Source: Cyathus striatus (taxonomy: Eukaryota; Basidiomycota; Agaricomycetes; Agaricales; Nidulariaceae). From it: a stretch of DNA of 64,000 nt. The position numbers were made by a program, and so were the translations under genes. The DNA lies in NCBI GenBank assembly GCA_025738555.1, contig JAOVFP010000001.1, positions 5,828,001 to 5,892,000 on the forward strand, in the 5' to 3' direction. Shown in pieces: positions 35,891 to 47,831 of the stretch (position 1 is the first letter of the stretch; each line of letters starts with the position of its first letter). The notes beneath the pieces are model-generated. The model was not told the origin of the DNA and did not search any database. It saw nothing but the letters and a program-made list of their open reading frames with translations.

Positions 35891-37370
35891 GATGTTCAAC
35901 GGCGGTGCGTTGCGTAAAGCGGGAGGAGCTTCGCTGCGTGTAGTGTTGAAGATGGGGTAACTTGTTGTGTATTTGTCGGGAGTGGACAACAGCTATAATT
36001 ATGGTTGAAACTATAGGCATCGTCTAAAGAAGCAGAGTACGCACGTTAACTGCCATTGTAGCTCTAGCCTATTTTCCCGACCCAGAATGTCTTTGAAAAA
36101 CGACGTGATGGCTATTGGCAGAACGTCTTCGACACGCTATTAACGTGCATCCTGAGCTGATTCTTTGGCGCAAAAGCAAAATCCACAGAAATCATTTGGA
36201 TAGTCTTCCGCGCATCCCCCCCGCACTGTTTCCATACACCAAAGTCCTTCCCTGCATACTCCACACTTGCGTCCAGCGAGGGCGTCGGTAAACGTCAGGG
36301 TCTAGGAGATGCGCTGGGCGTAGGATGATCTATGAGGGGTGCATTGCTGGGACGTTTTGGTGGATGAATCGGTGGGTACACTTAGAGGTAGGAGGGAGGT
36401 AGACATGAGAGGATGTGAGTTATCTTCATTAGTGTCGCGGGAGCATTGGTATAATAGAGGAGGAAGTCCAGAGATTGCATATCCAGCGGTGCATGCATGG
36501 AGGGAAGTGGAGAGAAAGAACATTCGAGATTCGTGCACACTGTAACTTATGGCTATCCATAATGCCTAAGGTCAGAACATCCAATATCATCACGTATCGC
36601 TAGAAAAACGTACCTCGGGTAAACCACCGAGAATCTCACTTCCTGGCGTATCCTCTACATTAGGTCCTTCAGGAAGGACCTAGTAATCGCAAGAAATCTT
36701 GATACGATCCACAGAGGCGTCCTGGAGCCGGGAGTATAGTTGCATCGTGCTCAACCAGACTGGTTGTGTACGACCACCTATGTATAATTGGGACACAGCT
36801 CCAAACACAGAAAACGAACCAGCACGTACAAGGATATCTCTATTACTTCTCCCCCCTGCGCATCCTCCTGAAATGACCTCTAGACGGTAGTTGTACGACG
36901 GAGTAGAGTGACTGGGACTCTGGAAGTGACCATGCTACAGGGGGTTGTCGTTAACAAAGGTACCATTGCTGCTGGTCTGGACTCTGAGAGCATAGAGCAT
37001 GTGCATGAGTTGTGCATGAGCGGTTGAACATAGATCAGTGGTCTGGCCAAGGTCTGGCGAGTTGAACATTTCACAGGCCGACGGAAATAGTCGGTGATTA
37101 AAATGAGCATATTCACACAGTAGTACCCCTCTGGGCCTCTGCTGCCTGCATCGACTCTTGCAACAAACTTCCCAATTACTAGTTAGTTGCCTTTAGGATA
37201 GCACTCTACATCAAGTTACCACTAAATTTCAATCGTTTGGTACCTGTTCTCAGGACGCAAGAGACACTGATATGCGCCCACAAGGTTTGTATCATGCTGA
37301 TCGACTGACAGTCTGACAGTGACAGTGCATGCGCTCAAGCATCGATGCTTGAGTTAAGTACATCTCGTAA
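35891..37370. other. CpG-rich host-like DNA, no recognised gene
   Basis: No exon structure could be supported. Noted: a perfect hairpin with a 10-bp stem (TAGGTCCTTC, loop AG) at 36661-36682; a perfect 20-bp palindrome CTCAAGCATCGATGCTTGAG at 37334-37353, 17 bp before the Helitron; and a stretch at 36942-37016 that resembles 49566-49632 (GTTGTCGTTAAC, then GCTGCTGG, then CTGAGAGC, then TAGAGCATG). Confidence 0.45.
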
Positions 37371-38207
37371 TTCCCACTACCTTTTAAGGTAGTTGGGTTT
37401 TAGCGACCACCCGTTTTCCTGCAAAGGCGATTTCAACTTTTTTCTGATCCCGGCAATGTGATTGGCTCTACTTGTATCGTTTAGGAAACAGGCTTTTTGT
37501 CACGTTCTGTCACCATTCCCGCTCTCTTGCTTTGCTCTTGAATCCGAACCTTTTCTTCATTTACCGCTGCGAGGACACTGATACACATCGATTTCAGCTC
37601 GGACGGACTGGTGAACATTGTTGGATTGGGTTCCGAGAACGTGCGCTCTACTTATAACGCTTTGTCACTATCTCGTTTTTCTGCGCACTACTTTCCAAAC
37701 GGTGTATGTAATAGATCTTGTTGGCAGAAACTGCTCATGCTCTGTCATTGCTATCGTGGTTACTGGTTTTTACTGATTGTTCTCATCTCTTCTCCTTTCA
37801 TGAAGTTGTTTACTGACTTCGACAGATTTTATTTAATGCAGGCCGCTCGGTAGTGATACTTTGTCATTGCTGAGGTTGTTGATCAATTTGATTTCTGTCC
37901 ATTTCACGAACTCGATTATAATGCCCTTCATCGTTTTGATCTCTATTTCTCACAAACTCAATTACTGTCGTGAACGGATTTATTTAAATCCTGTTGTTGT
38001 ATTACTGGTCGATCGATAGTGATGTCAGGGGTTTCTTTTTTTTTTATTGTTCTTTTAATCACTGACGTCAACAGGATCAGTAATGATGTCAAGGGTTTCT
38101 TTTTTCTTTTATATGTCTTACAGTTCCGGTTTATGTTTTGCGTTCCTCTTTCTCTTTCTCACTATGGGTTCCACTCAATCACGGTGCGTTTTTGGACCTT
38201 TTTTGCA

Positions 38208-41200
38208 ATGGTAGATTTTCTGGTTGATATTATAGACAGTACTCAGATCTGTGATTACGGTAATGGTACTACTACCTCATGTGGTCGGCTCTCTCCCGCT
38301 GCGTCATCCTCGTCCAGAGCAGATGAATCTTTGGGTGGCTGCCGACAAGATGTAAGCTTTGGGTGGCTTCTGATTTGCGGCTAACTGACCTATTTCTGAG
38401 CAGACATTTCAGATACCTTCGCGTTTTCAATCGTCATCCATGACTGTGGCACCCGCAAGTAGTAGTGCTCATACTCTTGATGTTGACAACGCTTTTGTAT
38501 CGTTGCCTTTAACAGCTATTCGCTGGAAAGCTGTAATGACTGATGCGTCTGATGTACCAGATGTTTTTGGTCTTATCAGTCGGCTGCGAACGATTTGCAT
38601 TGCACATGGCATCACATCAGATATTTATCGTATATCACCTCTTACATTATTACTGCAACATCTATTTTGTGGTGCTTGTTTTATACCTCCTATGCATTCA
38701 ACTCCCTTGCCTGGAGCATGTTCTCTATGTCGCATCCAATTTAGTTCGGCATGGGATCTACAAATCTTTTTCATGGATTATATTATTAGTTGTTCACTAT
38801 CTTTGAACTCTTTGAATAATATCGCAATTTCATTAAACATTTTATTACCTCAGATTGGTGTTGACATTGCAGGCCTGAAACGGGTCTTGTTGTTATTCAA
38901 GAACCGTTATGCTAGTGTTCCTATTTTTTCGTTTCAAACCGTTTCGTCATTCATGAATAGTTTTATTTTATTTTCTGGAGCTGAATTGGAAGAATTACTA
39001 TCATATCATGGTGTGACAGTTCCATATCAACGTCCAAATCGTTCAGTTCTAAGGACGAATTTAATGCGTCATCTTTGTTCAGGAGCTTGTGTTTCGTCCG
39101 ATTTCGTACAATGCAAACATTTCAGAAACGAATGTTTATGTCATTTGTGCCGTGAACCAACTCAGTCGGAACTACATTGTTTTGTATTGCAAATGATACT
39201 CAACAGTGTTTCATGTCATTCTACTCTACAGCTTGTTTTACATGTTGAACATATTAATGTTGATAATATTTCTACACTTCCCTTGCATATCCTTCGGAAT
39301 TTAATTGCAGATCATCTTCGCAATCCTTTTCCCACTACTGGTTCAGTTAATACAAATTATTATTTGGAACACATTCGAAAAGATTGGCCACAGATTATAT
39401 CCAATGACAAACAAAACCAGATTATTAGTGATTATCGGAAAAGTACTGCCGCATCTGTGCTTGCTTTGCAAGTATGCGCATCATGTGGATCAATTCATTA
39501 CTGTAGCAATGGATCTGTAATTAATTTGAATGACATAGATCTTGCACCTTTATTATTACCAATTTTCTCTCATCCAGTTCCTTTACCATTTAACTCCGGA
39601 CCATTACAACATTTCTTGTTACATCCTGATGGTGTTCTCGATTATACTTCGTCAAATGATTCATGCCGTTTACTATTCTGTTCAGATTGCTTATCAAAAT
39701 TAAAGCACGCAAAACTCCCTCCATTGTCACTGGCGAACAAAAATTATCTTGGTCCTATTCCTGATGAGCTTAATGATCTCACAATTGTTGAACAATCTAT
39801 AATAGCTCGATGTCGCTCTAAAGCTCTAATTATACAACTACGTCAGCATGATCAATCTCGAAATGTTTCCACTACTCAACGAGGCATGAAAGGTCATGTT
39901 ATTATTTATCCACAATGTCCAACAGAATTATTCAATATTCTTCCTCCTCCTATAAATGACGTTGTTACACATATTTGTGTTATATTCATTGGATCTAGTC
40001 TCCCCTCTGCAGAGTGGTTACAAAATAAAGCTACTCCCCTTGTCGTGAGAAGAGAAAAAGTAAGATTAGCATTGGAATGGTTGAAGATTCATAATCCTCT
40101 TTATTTTAGCATTTCTATTGATACTGCAAATCTTAATCAGTTACAACCCCATTTCATTCCTTCTTTTGACATACAACTTGTAAACGAAACTGAAAGTGGA
40201 GAAAGCTTACAGTCTCGATATGATTGTAATATTGATTCAAATCTTTCGTCTCCAGACACATTTGAAAGCATTATAATTACTGATACAAATGTTAATACAC
40301 CTGCACATGAACTACGCGCTGCTGCTTTGAGACATTTTAAACAAAAGGGTTCATATCTTCAATACCCGCATGATGCACTGCCTGTAAATGAATTTAATAA
40401 TCCTTCCTTATTGCCGTTAGCATATCCTACTCTTTTTCCATATGGAATTGGAGGGCCAGAGGATTACAGTCGCACAGCTTCTTTATCTTTTCAATGTCAC
40501 ATAAAATATTTATTATCATTTGCAGATCGTCGTTTTCAAACACATCCAACTTTTATGTTTACTGCTTTTAATATTATACAACGTAGAAAAGCTCTGCTTC
40601 ATATTAGTATGCAAGTAAAAAAATCCCATTTTAATGATGTTGCATCCAAATTTGCCTCAATTTCAGTTGAATCTATCGAACACATTGTAACACAACTATC
40701 TAATGGAGCATCATTACAAAATAATACTGCTGAGGAAAGAAATGTTTTACAATTAATGAATGAAGTTAAAGCTGTCACAGCTCCTGTCTCAGGCTCTAAT
40801 GCTAGCAAAACTATCATGCGTAATGAAATTCGTGCACTGGTAATAGACAAGGGATTACCTACTTTTTATATCACTGTGAATCCTGCTGATGTTTATAATC
40901 CTATTGTCAATTTTCTTGCAGGAAATGAAATTGATACCGAATCTTTACTAAATGATAATCATTCTTTATATTTTTCGCTAGCCTCTTTAGTTGCCAAGAA
41001 TCCTGTCATTGGTGCCCAATTCTTTAATGTTGTAATCCAAAATTTTATTACATACCTTTTGGGTTATCAACCGAAAAATAATATCAATATGACAGTAGGA
41101 GCTCTTGGAGTAGTTTCCGCCTATTATGGGTGTGTTGAGGCTCAGGGTCGGGGATCCCTCCATTGTCATATGATTCTTTGGATAGAGGGAGCACTAAATC

Positions 41201-44200
41201 CTGAACAAATTAAAAAGAAAATTCATGCTGAAGATGGACATGATTTTGAAAATCGATTGATAGCTTATCTTGACACAACAATATACAACGGAATTCCTCC
41301 TGAAGTTATCTGTGATGAAACTGATCCTATATTATCTTCACACCCTTGTTCATCATTTGGTTATGATACCATTACTGAACCACCAAACTCATTACGTTCT
41401 ATGAAAGACTTTCATTCTTTGATAATTCACTGCCAAAAACATATTCATTCTGAAACCTGTTTTAAATATTGCAAACCTGGAGAAGATAAAATTTGTCATT
41501 TTGGTTTAGGCTCTGGTGATATCCTATCATCAACAAATATCAGTAATAATACTGGTGAACTAAATTTGCGCTGTCAAGATGTCAATGTCAACAATTACAA
41601 TAGCACTTGTATAAAAGGCATTCGAAGTAATATGGATATTAAGTATATTCTCTCTGGTCCTGCTACTAAAGCTATCTTCTATTACATTGCAGATTACATT
41701 TCCAAATCGACATTGAAATCACATGTTGCTTTTTCAGCTCTGCAAATTGCTTTAAATCGTCTTGCTGATCAAGAGGCTGCAACTAATAATGAATATGATA
41801 ATTCAACTCATGCCAAAAAACTACTTCAGAAATGTGCTTATACTATGATATCACATCAGGAACTTTCTGCTCAACAAGTTGCATCATACTTGATGGATTA
41901 TGATGATCATTTTACCAGTCATAAATTTAAAAACCTTTTTTGGAGATCATTTGAACAATACATAGAAATACAGCTTCCTTCTCCTGAATGTTTTCCACAT
42001 ACAGAAAACATGTCTGTTCCTCAATCTAATATTAATCAAAATGAAATTAATGATCCAGAATCAGACCATGATATAGATATGAGTGACAGTGACAGTACAA
42101 ATGACAATGACAATGATGATAATGTAGACGACACAAATCCCTACTTACTATTAGAAAACAATAATGATGTATCCGTAAACACAAACAATTCTGGAAATCT
42201 TGTTGTTAAAAGTTCACAAGTTACAGATTATGTATATAGAGGAACAGCTTTAACTGATATGTGTCTCTGGGACTTTATTTCTCGTACAGAAAAACAACTT
42301 AGCAAAAAAAATTTGGATAACATTACTTACATTAATGAATCCAACACTATCCAATCCACTATTGGTATTCATCATATTCCATTTATGCAATGTCATCCGG
42401 AATCCAACACACATGAATCTTTCCTTCATGGTTCAGACTCTAGCTGCATTACTATTCCAAGTGGACCTCCATTGCCTCGATGAGACATTTCTATTTCAAA
42501 AGAAAGACATGCTCGTCTAATGCTGATCTTTTTCCAACCCTGGAGAAATGTACATGACCTCAGACTTTCATTTTATTCATGGTCCAATGCATATGACAAT
42601 TTTTATAATACCTGTTCAACCTTTCATCGTAATTTAATAGACAATATGCAAGTTCTACACGAGTGCAAAGATAGCCGTGATGATCACTTCACAAAAATGT
42701 ACAAAAATAGACTAGCTCAACGAAAACTTGCAAAGCGCAGTGGAAATGACCTCGCTGATGACTTCATTAACAATGATGATACAGAGGAACATATTCTTGA
42801 ACATCTATTATCGATACAACAATGTTCCTCAAATATTACAGATTCTCAAACATCAAACTGTAATGATTGTGTTGTTCAGGCTGAAGCTAGTGGAATGTTT
42901 TCAACGCTACCTATTCAAGATTTTAACTGTGATTCCAATTCAGATGATTTTGAAACTGCACAGGAGTCTTCTGATTCAATATTAGAAATTTCATGGAAGA
43001 CTTGTTATGAAAATAGAAGAAACAATTTGAAACAGTTAACAGGGCATTCAACTTCGATTAATGAAAACACTGATTGCAATATGTCTTTGATGCCATCTGT
43101 TCAACAACATACTCACACACATATCCCTAATATCACTAATTTAGAGAATGCATCTGAGCAACACGTAAATGGTTCTATCTTACAACAATCTATCATCCCA
43201 AGCTTAATTCAAGACTATACTTTGAATTATAAACAATCTCAGGCTTTTATTATTGTTGCCGAACACAGTGAAAGAACTTCACCTGATCAGTTATGTATGT
43301 ATCTGGGAGGAAACAGCGGAACAGGCAAATCAAGAGTTATTCATTGTTGGACAGAATTTTTTTCACGAAAAAATCAATCTCGTCGCCTCAGATTACTCTG
43401 TTATACTGGGGCAGCTGCACAAAACATTAACGGTATGACATTGCATTCTGCCTTATGTCTTAATCAGCTTAAACTTGGACATGGCGCTATGACAAAAACT
43501 AGAGAGGACCTTACAGCAATGTGGCAAGGTGTCAATTATGTCTTTATTGATGAGGTTTCCATGATAGGGTGTTCTTTAATGGCTGACATTAACGAGGCAC
43601 TTATTATTGCAAAAGGAAATAACGCCCCATTTGGAGGAATTAATATTATTTTTGCAGGTGACTTTGCTCAATTACCTCCTGTAGCTCAAACAAAACTTTT
43701 TAAAAATATAAACACCTCTCAACGAATTGCTGCATCAAAACGAGTATGAAAAGATATCGATGGGCAACTACTATGGCTATACATAAACAGTGTAATTATT
43801 CTAACAGATATCATGTGCCAGAATGACCCTCTTGAAAACAATTTTGTCCAGCTACTTCAACGACTTCGTATTGGAAACTCCTCCCTAGATGATTATCACC
43901 TCCTATCCCAGCGAACTATAACCAACATCGTACCAGATTGGAATTTATGGAAATCAACTCCCATCGTCGTTTCTGATAATGCAACAAAAGATGCTTTGAA
44001 CGAAAAAGCTGCATTAGCCTTTGCATCCAATACCAATCAAACGTTAACATGGTACTATGCATTAGACAAACATGCTGGTAACATTCTCCAAGATGAACAA
44101 CTCCGCCATTATCTTTACTCATTACCATCTAATCATACAAATTATAGATTAGGCCATCTTCCTCTTGTTCAGAACATGCCCATTATGATAACACACAACT

Positions 44201-44874
44201 ATGATGTATCTGCAGGCATAGTAAACGGAGCTATTGGAACTCTGAAATCAGTTTGTTACTATTTTGACGAAAACAATCGGCGACAGCTATCCTCCTGTAT
44301 CATCCACCTAGAAAGCATGACTGGAGAGGCTTTACCCAACTTGGAACCAAAACATGCTGTTGTACTTTCAGACACAACAGAAATTTCATTTCATCATCCT
44401 TATACAGGTAAAAAATGTCGCATCAAGAGACAACAATTACCCTTAATACCAGCATTTGCAATGACATGTCATAAGGCTCAAGGAAAAACACTACCCAGAG
44501 CTATTATCAATTTGCAAAATTGTCGCGGAAGTGAGGCTCCGTACGTCATGGTGTCTCGCGTCAAATCCATAAACGACTTGTTAATCTTGCGTCCATTTGA
44601 TTTCGCTCGCATTCATTCCAGACCGTCACAAGATTTGCGAGCTGAAATCAGCCGATTAACGAACTTGGATGCTGTGACAAACGAACTGTTCAACAACTCC
44701 TCTCATCTATTGAATCTACTCCCCCCTCCCGAAGCATCCACTCTTTCGACTAATAACGACTACCCTACCCCTGCATCAAATCAAGTTCCACAAAAGAGAA
44801 TACTCTCAGAACTTGATGGATCCACCGACACCGATTTATGCAGGAGGCCCAAGCATCCTTGTTTACACCCTTGA
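38208..44874 (+). pseudogene. Helitron Rep-PIF1 helicase, two in-frame TGA codons
   Basis: A small 5' exon (start 38208 proposed) joins in frame across a 52-nt GT-AG intron (38352-38403) to the main frame, which runs to 44874; ATG 38440 is the alternative start. Numbering from 38440: CxxC-type N-terminal segments lie within 1-250. The Helitron N domain includes YPTLFPYGIGG and DRRFQTHPTFMFTAF. The HUH motif is HCH at 908-910. The Rep tyrosines Y1082 and Y1086 are spaced Y-x3-Y. Helicase motifs follow: GGNSGTGKS (about 1623-1631), FIDEVSMI, GDFAQLPPV, THxxAQG-like CHKAQGKT, and VMVSRV. TGA at 42481 falls in PLPR-stop-DIS, where relatives have PRRD, implying CGA to TGA. A second TGA at 43747 follows KRV. 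The frame is otherwise open over 2142 codons, so inactivation looks recent, or readthrough would be needed. Confidence 0.9.
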
Positions 44875-45052
44875 TCCTTGCACTAAGAAAATTGATCATG
44901 ATCATATTTGTTTCCACAACCTTTTACATCATTTGCATTGTAAACTGCTCCTGCTTTGATCAAATCCATTACTAACCTGCTCCACCATCAGGTTTATTAC
45001 CCGGCAAGCATTGACCCTACATAACATCACCCCAAATTTCCTTCACATTGCT

Positions 45053-46395
45053 ATGTCTTGCTTCAACGACCGAGTCCAACATGGATTCTATGACAATTTC
45101 TATGATAAGCTTACAGCCGAAGCCACTAATGACCGACTTACACCTGCATTGGGAAGAACTACTTATAAGAAAACTTTCTTCCCCACTTTAACAAACCCTG
45201 GTGGCAACCGCTTTAGCAAAATCTCGTTTCACACTAACGTTCCCTCTGACGGCGCCAACCCTACCTTCCAATGGTTTGGTCAAGTATTTGCCGCAGGTAC
45301 TCATTACGGCGCACGTGGTAACATTAGTAATGACGACGTGGTACGCTTGGTTGTTAAATAATTAATCACTTTCATGCTCACCTTTGTTAACAGATCATCA
45401 TTGATGGCACTAATGTTAAAGATAGCATCGCACTAGAAGCTCCGACTCTAGCCCCTCCCAAATTACAAGCTGCCTTCAATAACCAAATCACAACACTCAA
45501 TGAACTCATCCGTGACGAAACTGACCATATGGAAGCTCCCGAGATTACTTACTGCATCGCTAAAAAAGACTCTAGTAACATGTACAATCTCCTTCGTTTT
45601 GTATCGGAGCCTAAGTACAAGGTAAGTGCATACTGCTTTCCTTTCATATCATGCACTCATAATCCACAGGCTCCCCAAACAGCCAGCAAAGGCTTCGTTC
45701 CCAAGAAAAGAGACCTTCTCCAAATGACTGAGGCTGATCTTGACAATATTTCTTCCTCTGCTGCCTCCGAGCAAGATTGTACGTTTCTTATCCACATTTT
45801 ACCCCAACATTCACTTACAATATTTTCGTATTAGATCAATTACCTGATAACTTCTTTGAACCGAGTATCCTCCATGACTTCAGCGACAACAACATTCAAC
45901 TTCGAAGGAACAAATTAGCCCAACTTCCTTACTACGACATGAATGATAATAAAATTCATCCTGCAAATGTTCATTCTGAATTACAGGATGGCACTCTCGT
46001 TGTCATTGATTCATCTATACTCATCTGGATGCCCGTCCCTAACAAAAAGGTATCCCTCATGCTCTTTATTTCACTTACGTTCTAACTTTCCAAAGGTTTT
46101 CCAACTTCAAATTAAAAAACTGAAAGTCGTCGCCCCATCCGACTTGCCAATAGACACGCCCCTCCTTGCTACGAACACTACGCCTCCTCCCCCAGCTGCC
46201 ACCCAAAACCAGAATCCGCCTGCGACAACCTCTGCCAATCTTCCCCGTTTGCTCACAACTGCCGAACCGACATTTAACTTCTCTTCCTATGAACCTCCCA
46301 AAGTGTCTTCATCCGCTGCCGAACCCGCCACCAAAAAAGGCCGCAACAGCCGCAATGCAAACGAATGCAACACTAGTCTCCGCAGCACTAAATAA
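45053..46395 (+). CDS. Helitron companion protein, unknown function, five exons
   Basis: Predicted exons are 45053-45340, 45394-45621, 45670-45778, 45835-46049 and 46096-46395; the introns of 46-56 nt are all GT-AG and the phases agree, giving 379 residues. The chosen start is the first in-frame ATG after an upstream acceptor-like site. No enzymatic motif was recognised. Visible features are aromatic-rich segments (TFQWFGQVF; KLAQLPYYDMND), a probable beta-rich region (DGTLVVIDSSILIWMPVP), and a Pro/Thr/Ala-rich tail ending in a basic patch (ATKKGRNSR) that could be a nuclear signal. It starts about 180 bp after the helicase stop. Related coding pieces in the 5751-11244 element show that it travels with this Helitron lineage. 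An accessory DNA-binding role is possible but is only a guess. Unlike the helicase, it has no stop. Confidence 0.75.
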
Positions 46396-46607
46396 TTACT
46401 TCCCTCTATTAACACATTTACTTATCCTAATACAATGGTACATACAACTTTATCTGCAAGTAACGTGTATATTATATAAATTGTAATGTAATGTATATTA
46501 TACTCTTTGTCTTCCAACAAATCGACCAATCAGTGCATTCAATTTGAACTCAACCAACCTCCCAGCGTACCACAAAAGGTAGTGGGCGGTGCCGCTTGCT
46601 GGCCCTA

Positions 46608-47065
46608 TTCCATTATCGACTAGACTACAAAAGCCAATATGTACCATCGATAACAGCAAAGTGCATACTATATTTATGTACTTTGACACGTGATACATAG
46701 ACACTGAGATCGATCACAGACCCTTTCCTTCCCTTTCCACTTCGATACTTCCCACACAATCCAAATTTAACTGAATCGACTTCACGAGCTTCATATCGAT
46801 AACAGCAAGATCTAGACGCTAATTGATTCATTCATGTACAAGGCATAATCTCCATTCGCATACGGTAACGCTCGAAAGTGCACCTGATAAAAGTCGATGT
46901 TCGTGTTAACGACTCTATAAATAGAACTTGCATGTCAGTGATATGCCTAGGGAAGATGAAACTAGACAAGTGTATTGACAATGAGCATGGTGCAGTGAGG
47001 AAGTGTAATATAATTAGGCATCGAGTACAGAGAATGTCATTACGATGGTTTCCAGGAATGAATGA
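46608..47065. other. CpG-rich host-like DNA, no recognised gene
   Basis: ATCGATAACAGCAA occurs twice (about 46648 and 46796). No gene could be supported. Confidence 0.4.
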
Positions 47066-47828
47066 CACGGCGGGTTTTTAGCTGTCATGTAACGATCGGT
47101 GTTGCGCTGTAGAGACCTGTAGTGGGTGCTGTCATGTAAGATCTTTCAAGATCATCAGTCACAAGCATGATAGTAAAATGAACTGGTTTACAAACATGTG
47201 ATAGCAGGTCTGGAATATTAGATCATAATGAAATCCTATTGGATAGCCGGACGCAATATTTACTTTGTGCATGAATCACAATAACCGAGCCAGCATGCTA
47301 CATCCATGCCTCGCGTGAGCTTCATCATGAGTAAGTCTATATCTTGTAAACATTTTATTTTCAGTATAGATTGTTGATTATAATGATGTCCTTACAAATG
47401 GTATGTAGTTTGAAGATAAAATAGTGTAGGTAAAATAGTACCGCAGGTCCACAGTTGTTGAATACAAATTTTACACAAACTACATACTTCATCAGTAGTT
47501 TATAGATGCAAAATAAATTTAGACATCTTATAAATTTATTATCCTATCTTTCTTAACAAAGTATAGAAATAAAAGAAAAACAGTGGCTGATAAAATCTGC
47601 ACCATGCATGAATCGAACACACGAGCTCATCCTTTCCAGTCATTCGCACAGTAGTCATCATTTCTCAAACATATCACAGTGCTTTTCTCATCACATGGTC
47701 CTAAACTGGTTCGACTGAATGTCACTTTTGTGTGACTGATGATCTCAAAGATCTACATGACAGCATCCACTACAGGTCTCGCTACAGCGCAACACCGATC
47801 GTTACATGACAGCTGAAAACCTGCCGTG
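47066..47828. mobile_element. MITE with CACGG termini, 763 bp
   Basis: Inverted arms of about 110 bp share CACGGC, AGCTGTCATGTAACGATCGG, TGTTGCGCTGTAG, GACCTGTAGTGG and GCTGTCATGTA (47066-47180 and 47715-47828). TGA flanks both ends (47063-47065, 47829-47831). CACGG termini with a 3-bp duplication fit CACTA/CMC-type elements; this class is inferred. Inside, TGTTCGATTC (minus strand, about 47608) looks like a pol III B box, but no matching A box or tRNA fold was found. Confidence 0.75.
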
Positions 47829-47831
47829 TGA

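Larger units (their letters stand above)
37371..46607 (+). mobile_element. Helitron carrying Rep-helicase and a companion gene
   Basis: The 5' end is TTCCCACTACC followed by its own inverse (palindrome CCCACTACC, TTTTAA-type centre, GGTAGTTGGG, 37373-37397). The 3' end, GGTAGTGGGCGG through GCTTGCTGGCCCTA (46578-46607), contains a GGGC/GCCC hairpin and repeats the inverse of the 5' CCCACTACC, so the termini form an asymmetrical inverted repeat. A T lies on both sides, and there is no target duplication beyond that. Two further elements in the window share both ends (5751-11244, 9219-11202), and one more shares the 5' end (63831). The internal genes are a Rep-PIF1 helicase (38208-44874) and a five-exon gene (45053-46395). 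The ends differ from the textbook TC...CTRR form; asymmetrical inverted ends recall Helitron2/Helentron types. Confidence 0.85.

Noticed and set aside
42520..44874. Separate helicase genes starting at 42520 and 43813
   Set aside because: Both lie in the same frame as 38440-42480 and complete a single Rep-helicase in family order. They are parts of one gene broken by TGA, not separate genes.
47595..47660. tRNA gene on the minus strand within the CACGG MITE
   Set aside because: GTTCGATTC looks like a T loop, but no A box or cloverleaf could be drawn at proper spacing.
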